Positions 1-5,931 of a stretch of DNA of 13,110 nucleotides are shown here, one piece after another. The notes beneath the pieces were generated by a model. That model was not told the origin of the DNA. It did not search any database and saw only the letters and a list, made by a program, of their open reading frames with translations. Every line of letters begins with the position of its first letter. The first letter of the stretch is position 1. A program made the translations under genes and the position numbers. Source of the stretch: Candidatus Nealsonbacteria bacterium CG08_land_8_20_14_0_20_36_22 (GTDB lineage Bacteria; Patescibacteriota; Minisyncoccia; Minisyncoccales; GWA2-38-27); assembly GCA_002774555.1 (NCBI GenBank), contig PEYC01000009.1:1-13110 (forward strand). Direction: 5' to 3'.

Positions 1-54
1 TTGGCTAACAATCAATGCCTGCAATATTTAATTTTCAAAAAGCTTTCCCCACTG

Positions 55-80
55 AAAAACCGCTTTTAAAAGCGGTTTTT
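55..80. terminator. Perfect palindromic hairpin, probable bidirectional intrinsic terminator
   Basis: A 26-nt perfect inverted repeat: the GC-rich arms ACCGCTTTT and AAAAGCGGT are flanked by an A run on the left and a T run on the right, so it has terminator form on either strand. It lies between the unseen region to the left and the minus-strand membrane-protein gene. It could end transcription from both sides. Termination is inferred from the structure. Confidence 0.65.
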
Positions 81-129
81 CAACAACCATAATAAAAATT
101 CAGAAAATTAACCGCTTCCTTTTAAAAAG

Positions 130-138
130 TTATCCACA
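130..138 (+). promoter_or_regulatory. Single consensus DnaA-box-like site
   Basis: TTATCCACA matches the bacterial consensus DnaA box exactly and lies in an AT-rich non-coding stretch. Only one perfect copy is seen in 1-278. A looser match, TTTTCCACA on the minus strand, lies at 1082-1090. One box does not make an origin, so this is a site note only. Confidence 0.3.
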
Positions 139-230
139 ATTATTCTTCTTACTATCATATCTTTCTTAATTTTAGCAAAATAAAAAAGGTTGTCAACCCC
201 CCCCTTGGTTAACTTAATCTCTTAATATAA

Positions 231-267
231 ACCCTGTTAAATTTGCTCTGCAACTATTTAACAGGGT
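231..267. repeat. Hairpin repeat, copy 1
   Basis: Arms ACCCTGTTAAAT and ATTTAACAGGGT form a perfect 12-bp stem. Inside it TTGC-TCT-GCAA forms a further 4-bp stem, with a 2-nt CT bulge on the right side. Copy 2 at 990-1026 has the same length, outer arms and bulge but a different inner stem. It begins 12 nt beyond the stop of the membrane-protein gene, so it may also act as its terminator. Confidence 0.75.
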
Positions 268-278
268 AAAGTTAAAAA

Positions 279-962
279 TTACCCTCTTAGTTTATTCCTC
301 AAGTCCTGCAAGATTTGAGATGCAACTTCTTTACCACCCAAACCAAAAGCAATACCGCCAGCTATTACAATTAACGCTATTACCCCTTGGATGATAACCT
401 TAACCAAATCCGGAGCTATTCCTAATTGAAGTAAAATAGTAAAAATCGCGAAAACCCAAATTGACCACTTAACAATTACTCCAACTATCTGTCCATAACC
501 GACTTTTGCTCCCTCAACAGCTGCCCGAACAACCTTCTCTAAGATATCAGCAATAATAACTGCTACCACAAAAATAAATGCCGCCACAATCACATTCGGC
601 AAAAAAGGCAAAACTTTCAAAGTTAAAAAACTGGTCAGTTGTTCAAATCCTAAAACCTCTACTGCTGCTGCTAAAAAAACAATCAATAAGACCCATTTAA
701 TAATGGCTCCAATGAAAGCTGAAGCATCCACCTTAATCTCTGCCTTTTCTAAGGCCTTCTCCCAACCGCCTTTCTCAAAAATCCGGTTAAATTTCAATCT
801 TTTTAAAACTTCGGCAACCAGTTTCCCTATGGCTACTGAAATTAACCAGCCAATCAGAAAAACAATAATTGCTCCAATGAGCCTTGGGATAAAACTAATA
901 AATCCGAGCCAAAGATTTTCTAAAGCACTAGCTGTTATATCAAACCAATCTATTACAACCAT
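279..962 (-). CDS. TM_helix (MscS-like) membrane protein
   Basis: A 227-aa very hydrophobic protein resembling the conserved TM_helix family (PF05552) found in small mechanosensitive-channel-related proteins. About five membrane segments are visible near residues 25-48, 84-103, 119-142, 158-180 and 187-208. Residues about 25-105 and 120-182 look like two copies of one unit: IPRLIGAIIVFLIGWL aligns with LPNVIVAAFIFVVAVI, and FIGAIIKW with IVGVIVKW. The last helix carries AFGLGGKEVASQIL, like the pore helix of MscS, but the protein ends there with no cytoplasmic beta domain. A channel role in osmotic stress is therefore only inferred. No Shine-Dalgarno sequence precedes the ATG. The gene sits alone between two copies of a 37-nt hairpin. 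Confidence 0.8.
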   Translation of the reverse strand: MVVIDWFDITASALENLWLGFISFIPRLIGAIIVFLIGWLISVAIGKLVAEVLKRLKFNRIFEKGGWEKALEKAEIKVDASAFIGAIIKWVLLIVFLAAAVEVLGFEQLTSFLTLKVLPFLPNVIVAAFIFVVAVIIADILEKVVRAAVEGAKVGYGQIVGVIVKWSIWVFAIFTILLQLGIAPDLVKVIIQGVIALIVIAGGIAFGLGGKEVASQILQDLRNKLRG

Positions 963-989
963 ATTATTTTAATTAACTTATTTATATTT

Positions 990-1026
990 ACCCTGTTAAA
1001 TTGCCTTCGGCACTATTTAACAGGGT
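990..1026. repeat. Hairpin repeat, copy 2
   Basis: Same outer 12-bp stem as 231-267, but the inner stem is TGCC-TTC-GGCA instead of TTGC-TCT-GCAA. Two inner pairs change on both sides while pairing is kept. It lies 28 nt upstream of the membrane-protein start and 66 nt past the murC stop. No T run follows it on the minus strand, so it is not a typical intrinsic terminator. Confidence 0.75.
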
Positions 1027-1091
1027 TAAGATAAACCCCGACCTTTTTATATTATAATAACATACCCAAACATCCTTGCCCTGTGGAAAAC

Positions 1092-2342
1092 TCAAAGCTC
1101 GTAAAAAAGTTTGTAAATATCCCCTGCCCCCATAATCATCACCACTTCCCCACCCTTTAAATTATTTATAAAATAATTTTTTATTTTCTCTTTTGGCAAA
1201 AATATTGCCCAAGGTTTGTTGATTTTTTTAATTAATTTTTTTGAACTTATTTTCTTTTTTATTTCTTTTTTTTCTCTTCCTGCTACGTCATATATATTAG
1301 TAATTATCAATCTGTCAACCGATGCCCCTGAAAAAACTTTAACAAAATCATCAAATAAATAAAAAGTTCTTTGATATTGATGGGGCTGAAAAAGACACCA
1401 TATTATTTTGTCGGGAAATTTTTCTCTGGCGGCTTTCAAGGTCGCTTTAATTTCTGTTGGGTGATGAGCATAATCACTAATAATTTTTAATTTTAAATTT
1501 TTAATTCTTAATTCTTTTTCCTCAAACCTCCGCCAAGCGCCCCTATATTCAGATAACGCTCTGAAAGAAATTTTATCCGGAATCTTTAATGCTCTTGCCG
1601 CGGTTAAAGCAGCTAGAGCATTATAAACATTATGTTCTCCTGGCACTTTTAAAATCTTTCTTAATTTCTTTGCCTCTTTTTGTTTTATTGAAAATTTATT
1701 GAAAATTGAAAATTGAAAATTGAAAATTTTATTAATATTTTTATCATCGTCATTTGCTACCAAAACTCCATTTTCTGGTAAGTGCTTAATATATTCTCTA
1801 AAAGTCCTTAAAACATGATTCAGGTTCTTATAATAATCCAGGTGCTCCCTTTCAAGATTGGTTAAAACAATAATTTTCGGCCAATAATTTAAAAAAGATG
1901 CCTGCCATTCGTCTGCTTCAATAACAAGATATTTACTCTCCCCCATTCTAAAATTACTGTTGCCGAATTCTTTAAGCTTTGTGCCGATAATCACTGTTGG
2001 GTCAAATCCGGCTTTTATTAAAATCAAAGCAATCATCGCAGTAGTGGTACTTTTTCCATGAGTTCCAGAGACAGCAATCGTGAAATATTTTTTAGTTAGT
2101 TCGCCCAAGAACTCAGGATAACTTTTTGCTCCGGCAGGTGGATTTGATACTGCCGGGCTATAAATCACTAATTCAACATCTTTTGGAATTTGTTTAAGGA
2201 GCTTAACTCCTTTTTTCTCTAAAAAATCTGTAATTTCGGAAGAAACCAAATCTGAACCACTTACATCGTGGCCTTTTGCTAAATAATATTGAGCAAGAGC
2301 GCTTGTCCCTATGCCGCCGATACCAATAAAATGAATTTTCAT
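1092..2342 (-). CDS. murC: UDP-N-acetylmuramate--L-alanine ligase (MurC)
   Basis: Cytoplasmic ATP-dependent ligase that adds L-alanine to UDP-MurNAc, the first peptide step in peptidoglycan synthesis. The 416-aa protein starts with a nucleotide-binding GIGGIGTSALA at residues 7-17. The Mur-ligase ATP loop GTHGKSTTT follows at 93-101, then EADEW at 142-146, GEHNVYNALAA near 235, GAWRRFE near 268 and DYAHHPTEIKATL near 290. The last motif fits MurC. It is somewhat shorter than typical MurC (about 450-490 aa). Two segments look repeat-derived: residues about 206-218 (NFQFSIFN) and 277-288 (LRIKNLKLKI), both in variable parts between motifs. The ATG overlaps the thpR stop by 4 nt (ATGA), indicating translational coupling. 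The stop is TGA. Confidence 0.95.
   Translation of the reverse strand: MKIHFIGIGGIGTSALAQYYLAKGHDVSGSDLVSSEITDFLEKKGVKLLKQIPKDVELVIYSPAVSNPPAGAKSYPEFLGELTKKYFTIAVSGTHGKSTTTAMIALILIKAGFDPTVIIGTKLKEFGNSNFRMGESKYLVIEADEWQASFLNYWPKIIVLTNLEREHLDYYKNLNHVLRTFREYIKHLPENGVLVANDDDKNINKIFNFQFSIFNKFSIKQKEAKKLRKILKVPGEHNVYNALAALTAARALKIPDKISFRALSEYRGAWRRFEEKELRIKNLKLKIISDYAHHPTEIKATLKAAREKFPDKIIWCLFQPHQYQRTFYLFDDFVKVFSGASVDRLIITNIYDVAGREKKEIKKKISSKKLIKKINKPWAIFLPKEKIKNYFINNLKGGEVVMIMGAGDIYKLFYEL
1482..1506 (-). repeat. 25-nt AT-rich in-frame repeat, murC copy
   Basis: On the coding strand this stretch is identical over 25 nt to 4091-4115 in amrB and differs by one base from 6164-6188 in fmt. It is read in the same frame in all three genes, giving IKNLKLKI (IKNLELKI in fmt). 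In MurC it lies between the RRFE and DYAHHP motifs, where family members carry a variable beta hairpin. Confidence 0.75.
1699..1726 (-). repeat. Tandem 7-nt repeat (four TTTTCAA units), murC copy
   Basis: Four head-to-tail copies of TTGAAAA on the plus strand, which is TTTTCAA in the coding sense of murC. It encodes the NFQFSIFN segment at residues about 208-215. A matching four-unit array lies in fmt at 6429-6456 in the same coding sense. Seven is not a multiple of three, so the peptide is not a simple amino-acid repeat. Confidence 0.75.
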
Positions 2343-2890
2343 GCTAAATTAATTGATTCAATAATATTATATTCTGCTCCTCCCCTCTTTAATACGCTTT
2401 CCATTATTTCAACTGATTCTACTAAAAAATTTAGATTTATATCTTCTTCAACTTCCGGCCTATCTTCTGGTTCAATTCTCTGCCATTCCCACTGCCTGAT
2501 TCTTCCCAAAGTAATATGAGGAGAAAATTCCCTGTTTTCTGAAACAGCCAAAGATTTATCTAACTCCTTTTTCAAGGCAGTAAATTCATCTGACTTCTCC
2601 CCTATTGCCCAAACCATCCTCGGGGGTTTTTTGTCTTGGGGACCATAACAGATTTTAGTTAAATTAATATCAAAAGAAGTATTTTTTGAGGCAACTTCTT
2701 TTGCAACTTTACAAATCTCCACTAACTCCTCATTTGAAAGATAACCTAAAAAAACCAAAGTAATATGGATATTTTTTGGGCTTGTCCATCTAACCGGTAG
2801 CTCCGGCCATTTTCTTTGATATTCTGCCAGTTTCTTTTTTACTTCCTCTGGTAAATTTATAGCAATAAAAATTCTGTGTCTTTGTCGCAT
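2339..2890 (-). CDS. thpR: RNA 2',3'-cyclic phosphodiesterase (ThpR / LigT family)
   Basis: A 183-aa member of the 2H phosphoesterase superfamily, which opens 2',3'-cyclic phosphates on RNA ends and was first known as 2'-5' RNA ligase. Both catalytic HxT motifs are present: HITLVFLG with His42 and Thr44, and HITLGRI with His125 and Thr127. Their spacing of about 83 residues and the total length suit the family. The N-terminus RIFIAINLPEEV is also typical. It is the first gene of a two-gene unit with murC, overlapping it by 4 nt. The ATG lies only a few bases from a possible extended -10 element, so the transcript may be nearly leaderless. Confidence 0.92.
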   Translation of the reverse strand: MRQRHRIFIAINLPEEVKKKLAEYQRKWPELPVRWTSPKNIHITLVFLGYLSNEELVEICKVAKEVASKNTSFDINLTKICYGPQDKKPPRMVWAIGEKSDEFTALKKELDKSLAVSENREFSPHITLGRIRQWEWQRIEPEDRPEVEEDINLNFLVESVEIMESVLKRGGAEYNIIESINLA

Positions 2891-2895
2891 ACTAA

Positions 2896-2924
2896 TTGAA
2901 TTTTACCATAAAAACAGTTAAAAT
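2896..2924 (+). promoter_or_regulatory. Candidate sigma70-type promoter for the amrS operon
   Basis: TTGAAT (2896-2901) and TAAAAT (2919-2924) are separated by exactly 17 nt, a good match to -35 and -10 elements. The predicted transcript start, about 7 nt further on, falls at about 2931, next to the ATG at 2932, so the mRNA would be leaderless. On the opposite strand the same interval holds TGGTAAAAT, an extended -10-like element for thpR, so two divergent promoters may overlap here. Confidence 0.45.
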
Positions 2925-2931
2925 TAAAATA

Positions 2932-3798
2932 ATGAAAGAGGCGTATTTGTATAAAAAATTAACGGGTAAGAAAACCCAGTGTCAAAATTGTAGCCATTAT
3001 TGTGTTATTGAAGATGGAAAAAGAGGAACCTGTGGAGTTAGGGAAAATCAAAATGGCAAGCTTTATTCTTTGGTTTATGGAAAGGCCTGCGCTGTAAATA
3101 TTGATCCGATTGAGAAAAAACCGCTTTATCATTTTCTGCCTGGCACTTATTCTTTATCAATAGCAACGGTTGGTTGCAACTTCGCTTGCTGGAATTGCCA
3201 GAATTGGCAAATTTCCCAAGCAAAAAGAATTGAGGGCGAAGAAATTTCGCCAGAAGAAATCGTTAAAATCGCTTTGGAAAACAAATTGCCAAGTATTTCT
3301 TATACTTATACAGAACCAGCGGTCTATTCAGAGTATGCATTAGACACAATGAAATTATCCAAAAAAGCTGGCTTAAAAAACATCTGGGTTAGTAATGGCT
3401 TTTGGTCAAAAGAATTATTTAATTTAATTTCTCCCTATTTGGATGCTACTAATATTGATTTAAAAAGTTTTTCTGACGAATTTTATAAAAAATATTGCGG
3501 CGCTATGTTGCAGCCTGTCTTGGATACCCTAAAACGGCTAAAGAAAAATAAAATCTGGCTGGAAATAACAACTTTGGTTATTCCAACTCTCAATGATTCC
3601 GAAGAAAACTTTGAAAAAATTGCCAATTTTATTAAAAAAGGACTTGGTCCTGAAACCCCTTGGCATATTTCAAGGTTTTTTGGCGCTGTCTCTTGGAGAC
3701 TCCAAAATATTCCTGACACGCCCATTGAAACTCTTAGAAAAGCTGAACAAATTGGTAAAAAGGCCGGCCTAAAATATGTTTATCTTGGAAATATATGA
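2932..3798 (+). CDS. amrS: AmmeMemoRadiSam system radical SAM enzyme (AmrS)
   Basis: Radical SAM enzyme of the three-part AmmeMemoRadiSam system, whose substrate is not established to my knowledge. Numbering from the ATG at 2932 (288 aa), an N-terminal cysteine cluster C17, C20, C24, C34 precedes the iron-sulfur motif GCNFACWNCQNW, with CxxxCxxC cysteines at 82, 86 and 89. Motifs SYTYTEPAVY, WVSNGFW and NIDLKSF follow. A longer frame back to a TTG at 2896 exists, but it would start inside the probable -35 box, so I prefer 2932. The protein stops at KYVYLGNI. Relatives usually continue for some 40 residues with a further Cys-containing tail, so this copy looks C-terminally short. A palindromic segment at 3678-3707 encodes FFGAVSWRLQ where relatives have a shorter loop. 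It overlaps amrB by ATGA. Confidence 0.9.
   Translation: MKEAYLYKKLTGKKTQCQNCSHYCVIEDGKRGTCGVRENQNGKLYSLVYGKACAVNIDPIEKKPLYHFLPGTYSLSIATVGCNFACWNCQNWQISQAKRIEGEEISPEEIVKIALENKLPSISYTYTEPAVYSEYALDTMKLSKKAGLKNIWVSNGFWSKELFNLISPYLDATNIDLKSFSDEFYKKYCGAMLQPVLDTLKRLKKNKIWLEITTLVIPTLNDSEENFEKIANFIKKGLGPETPWHISRFFGAVSWRLQNIPDTPIETLRKAEQIGKKAGLKYVYLGNI
3678..3707. repeat. Imperfect palindrome inside amrS
   Basis: TTTTGG and CCAAAA form an outer stem, GTCTC and GAGAC an inner stem with loop TTG, and CGCT opposite T an internal loop. It encodes roughly FFGAVSWRLQ and sits in frame between HISR and NIPDTP, conserved points in AmrS proteins. It is one of four palindromes found inside genes of this operon. 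Confidence 0.6.
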
Positions 3799-4409
3799 TT
3801 AATTTTGCCTGTTTTTCACCTCATCCGCCCATTTTACTGCCCGAGGTAGGTTCAGATGAGGATAAAGAAAAAATTAAAAAAACAATTAATGCTTTGCAAT
3901 ATTTAGGGAAAAAATTAGAGGATACAAATCCTGATTGTATTGTTGTTTCCTCGCCTCATCCTGATTGGGGCTTCAACGTTCCTCTTTATTTCTTGGCTAA
4001 AGATTTCAAGGGAGAAATAAAAACATATCTAATGGGATCAGAACCTCCGAAATTTTATTTTGAAGAGGGAAAAAAACTGTATAGTTTAAAAATTAAAAAT
4101 TTAAAATTAAAAATTGCCCTCATAGCCAGTGGCGATTTATCGCACTGCTTGAGGGACGACGGTCCTTACGGTTTTAACTCTGATGGACCAAAATTTGATA
4201 AAATCCTAATTGATGCTTTAAAGAAAAAAGATATTGAAACAATTTTAAAATTAAATGAACTTTATCCTGAGGCCGGCGAATGCGGTTTGCGCTCTTTCTG
4301 TTTTCTTTTGGGAATTTTAGAAACAGCGAAAATTAACTGGGAACCGGAAATTCTGTCTTATGAGGGACCGTTCGGCGTTGGGTACCTCGTAGTAAATTTT
4401 AATCTATGA
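3795..4409 (+). CDS. amrB: AmmeMemoRadiSam system protein B (MEMO-family, LigB-like)
   Basis: A 204-aa protein of the MEMO family, which shares the fold of class III extradiol dioxygenases such as LigB. Visible family features are the N-terminal FSPHPPILLPEVG (residues 7-19), SPHPDWG (53-59) with a histidine expected in the metal site, GDLSH (113-117), and AGECGLRSF (160-168), whose Cys163 is in a conserved position. Human MEMO1 binds metal through His and Cys ligands, but the reaction here is unknown. Residues about 99-108 (KIKNLKLKI) come from the 25-nt AT-rich repeat shared with murC and fmt. The start overlaps amrS by ATGA, and the stop is 7 nt before the next gene. Confidence 0.9.
   Translation: MINFACFSPHPPILLPEVGSDEDKEKIKKTINALQYLGKKLEDTNPDCIVVSSPHPDWGFNVPLYFLAKDFKGEIKTYLMGSEPPKFYFEEGKKLYSLKIKNLKLKIALIASGDLSHCLRDDGPYGFNSDGPKFDKILIDALKKKDIETILKLNELYPEAGECGLRSFCFLLGILETAKINWEPEILSYEGPFGVGYLVVNFNL
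4091..4115 (+). repeat. 25-nt AT-rich in-frame repeat, amrB copy
   Basis: Identical over 25 nt to the coding strand of murC at 1482-1506 and one base different from fmt at 6164-6188. It is read in the same frame in each gene and gives IKNLKLKI just before the conserved GDLSH-containing strand of amrB. Confidence 0.75.
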
Positions 4410-4422
4410 ATAATCTATGAAA
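4401..4422 (+). repeat. 11-nt tandem duplication at the amrB / 91-aa gene junction
   Basis: AATCTATGAAT is followed directly by AATCTATGAAA. The first unit carries the TGA stop of amrB and the second carries the ATG of the next gene, so a small duplication may have separated a former start-stop overlap. Confidence 0.6.
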
Positions 4423-4692
4423 TTCTTTATAAAAAATACAGGGGAAAATATAGTTAACGTAATGAGAAAAATTGGATACTATTTTCAAACAGAAAATCAA
4501 TTTATCAGACCCTTGGAAAGAAGTGGCTTTCCTCGATTTCATCTTTATATTAGCGAAAAAGACGACAAGCTAATTTTTAATCTTCATTTAGACCAAAAAA
4601 GACCAATCTATAAAGGAACACCAGCCCATAGCGGTGAATACGAGGGCAAAGTAGTAGAAACCGAAGCAGAAAGAATAAAACAAATATTATGA
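4417..4692 (+). CDS. Conserved small protein in the AmmeMemoRadiSam operon, unknown function
   Basis: A 91-aa soluble protein that I do not recognise as a named family. It has no membrane segment or cysteine. The middle has a striking aromatic and basic stretch, FIRPLERSGFPRFHLYI (residues 29-45). Alternating hydrophobic strands and the segment GTPAHSGEYEGKVVETEAER (67-86) follow, suggesting a small alpha-beta fold. It is clearly a real gene: it lies between amrB (7-nt gap) and amrA (4-nt ATGA overlap), in the same direction, with codon use like its neighbours. Being translated between two components of one system suggests a partner or substrate-handling role in that system. That is inference from position only. 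Confidence 0.8.
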   Translation: MKFFIKNTGENIVNVMRKIGYYFQTENQFIRPLERSGFPRFHLYISEKDDKLIFNLHLDQKRPIYKGTPAHSGEYEGKVVETEAERIKQIL

Positions 4693-5273
4693 ATCCTTAC
4701 GTTTCGCTGGCAAAAATGGCAGTAGAAAGTTATGTTAAAGAAAAGAAAATTATCAAACCTCCTGAGGGCTTGCCAGAGAAATTTTTGAAGAAAAAATCCG
4801 GGACCTTTGTTACGATTGAAAAAGAAGGGCAATTACGGGGTTGCATCGGGACTTATCTACCGACAAAAGAAAATATTGCCAAGGAGATTATTTCTAATGC
4901 TATTGCCGCCGCTACTGAAGATTATAGGTTTAGTCCCATTCAAAAAGAAGAACTCCCCGAGCTTTCTTATGCTGTCTATATTTTAAATGAGCCGGAATTA
5001 GTAAAAAATATCAATGAGCTTAATCCTAAAAAATACGGCATAATAGTAAAAACCCGCCCAATTTTTTCTTCGAAAAATTTAAGCGGGCAAGCAGAAAATG
5101 ATGTAGTATTTAATGGCCATACAGTGCCAAAATCCGGACTTTTGCTACCAGATTTAGAAGGAATAGATACGATTGAGCAACAAATCTCTATTGCCTACCA
5201 AAAAGGAGAAATTGACCCAAACCGCGAGAGAATAATTATTTATAGATTTAGCGTTGAAAAATATGATAAATAA
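4689..5273 (+). CDS. amrA: AmmeMemoRadiSam system protein A (AMMECR1 domain)
   Basis: A 194-aa AMMECR1-domain protein. The signature LRGCIGT is at residues 49-55, followed by AIAAATEDYRF (71-81), FSPIQKEELPEL, and the closing LLLPDLEGIDTIEQQ (151-165). The molecular role of this domain is not established. Compared with relatives, in which a residue pair like KYG-IIV runs almost directly into KSGLLLP, this copy carries about 26 extra residues (122-147). Part of them is encoded by a palindrome at 5053-5088, so the insertion looks repeat-derived. The start overlaps the 91-aa gene by 4 nt, and the stop overlaps the following gene by 11 nt if that begins at the ATG 5263. Gene order amrS-amrB-x-amrA places all three system components in one operon. 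Confidence 0.92.
   Translation: MNPYVSLAKMAVESYVKEKKIIKPPEGLPEKFLKKKSGTFVTIEKEGQLRGCIGTYLPTKENIAKEIISNAIAAATEDYRFSPIQKEELPELSYAVYILNEPELVKNINELNPKKYGIIVKTRPIFSSKNLSGQAENDVVFNGHTVPKSGLLLPDLEGIDTIEQQISIAYQKGEIDPNRERIIIYRFSVEKYDK
5053..5088. repeat. Imperfect palindrome inside amrA
   Basis: CCCGCC at the left pairs with the GCGGG part of the right arm, and TTTTTTC-TTC-GAAAAA forms the hairpin tip. About 13 of 17 arm positions pair. It codes for part of the extra 26-residue segment (RPIFSSKNLSGQ) that interrupts the AMMECR1 domain. The reading frame stays open through it. Confidence 0.6.
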
Positions 5274-5931
5274 AGAGATTGCTAAAATTTTATATGAAAT
5301 TGAAGAAATGCTAAAGATAAATAGTGTTCCTTTTAAACCAAGGGCTTATCATAAAGCGGCTCAATCCTTAGAAAACTTAAAAGAAGATGTTTTTTTAATA
5401 TATAAAAAAGAAGGGTTAAAAGCGTTAAGAAAAATACCGGCAATCGGCGACAGTATTGCTAAAAAAATTGAGGAGTATTTAAAAAAGGGAAAAATTAAGT
5501 ATGAGCAAGAATTAAAAGAAAAAACCGCTATTCGTTTAATTATTACTCATTATTTCAAAAGCAAAGGTTTGTCTTTGATTGAACTTAAAACAAACGCCAA
5601 GAAAAGAAAAATAATTTATTCAAGATTTACCAGGCCGGCAAAACAACTTTTAGAATTAGCAGGTTCCATAGAAAAAGCCAAAGAGGCAATAAATAAGGTT
5701 GCTGAATGGGCAAAATCAAGAAATCTGGATTATGCCATTGAAACCGTTTTTAAAAAATGGCTGGAATTGGACCGGCTAAAACCAAAAGAGGTGGTCAAAA
5801 AACCATTTTATCAAGGAAATCCAATGGTTTGGTCAGAAACCCAAAGAAAATGGTATGTCATCTCGCAGGACGGCGAATGGCTTGAATTTGCCGGCAAAGA
5901 ATCTGATATGGAATGGCGGACGATAAAATAA
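5263..5931 (+). CDS. PolX-type helix-hairpin-helix protein with unknown C-terminal region
   Basis: A 222-aa protein from the ATG at 5263; a TTG at 5254 would add three residues. Residues 1-87 match the N-terminal 8-kDa-type domain of PolX DNA polymerases: FKPRAYHKAAQSLENL (24-39) and the helix-hairpin-helix KIPAIGDSIAKKIEEYL (57-73). This region binds DNA, often at gaps or 5' phosphates. The polymerase palm and PHP domains are absent. From about 90 onward the sequence is unrelated to PolX: a helical stretch (YSRFTRPAKQLLELAG, 119-134; IETVFKKWLEL, 159-169), then a Trp-rich tail with PMVWSETQRKWYVI (187-200) and GEWLEFAG. A DNA-binding role is likely and its pathway is unknown. It overlaps fmt by 19 nt if fmt starts at 5913. 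Confidence 0.8.
   Translation: MINKEIAKILYEIEEMLKINSVPFKPRAYHKAAQSLENLKEDVFLIYKKEGLKALRKIPAIGDSIAKKIEEYLKKGKIKYEQELKEKTAIRLIITHYFKSKGLSLIELKTNAKKRKIIYSRFTRPAKQLLELAGSIEKAKEAINKVAEWAKSRNLDYAIETVFKKWLELDRLKPKEVVKKPFYQGNPMVWSETQRKWYVISQDGEWLEFAGKESDMEWRTIK

Larger units (their letters stand above)
1..278. other. Non-coding stretch at left edge
   Basis: No convincing gene is visible here. It holds the palindromic terminator at 55-80, a consensus DnaA box at 130-138, an uninterrupted run of eight C at about 197-204, and the 37-nt hairpin at 231-267. An open frame runs from position 1 to about 69 on the plus strand but extends into the terminator and resembles nothing I know. Confidence 0.6.

Noticed and set aside
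1..278. Chromosomal origin of replication
   Set aside because: One perfect DnaA box in an AT-rich gap is not enough. There is no box cluster and no dnaA, dnaN or rpmH in view.
703..972. Plus-strand open frame of 89 codons opposite the TM_helix gene
   Set aside because: It is a shadow of a well-supported membrane protein on the other strand, with no family features or ribosome site.
990..1026. Intrinsic terminator of murC
   Set aside because: The stem is strong but no T run follows on the minus strand, so it is listed as a repeat and not a terminator.
1044..1090. Promoter for the TM_helix gene around TATAAT at 1051-1056 (minus strand)
   Set aside because: The -10-like sequence is good but no -35 match is found at proper spacing, and such AT-rich matches are expected by chance here.
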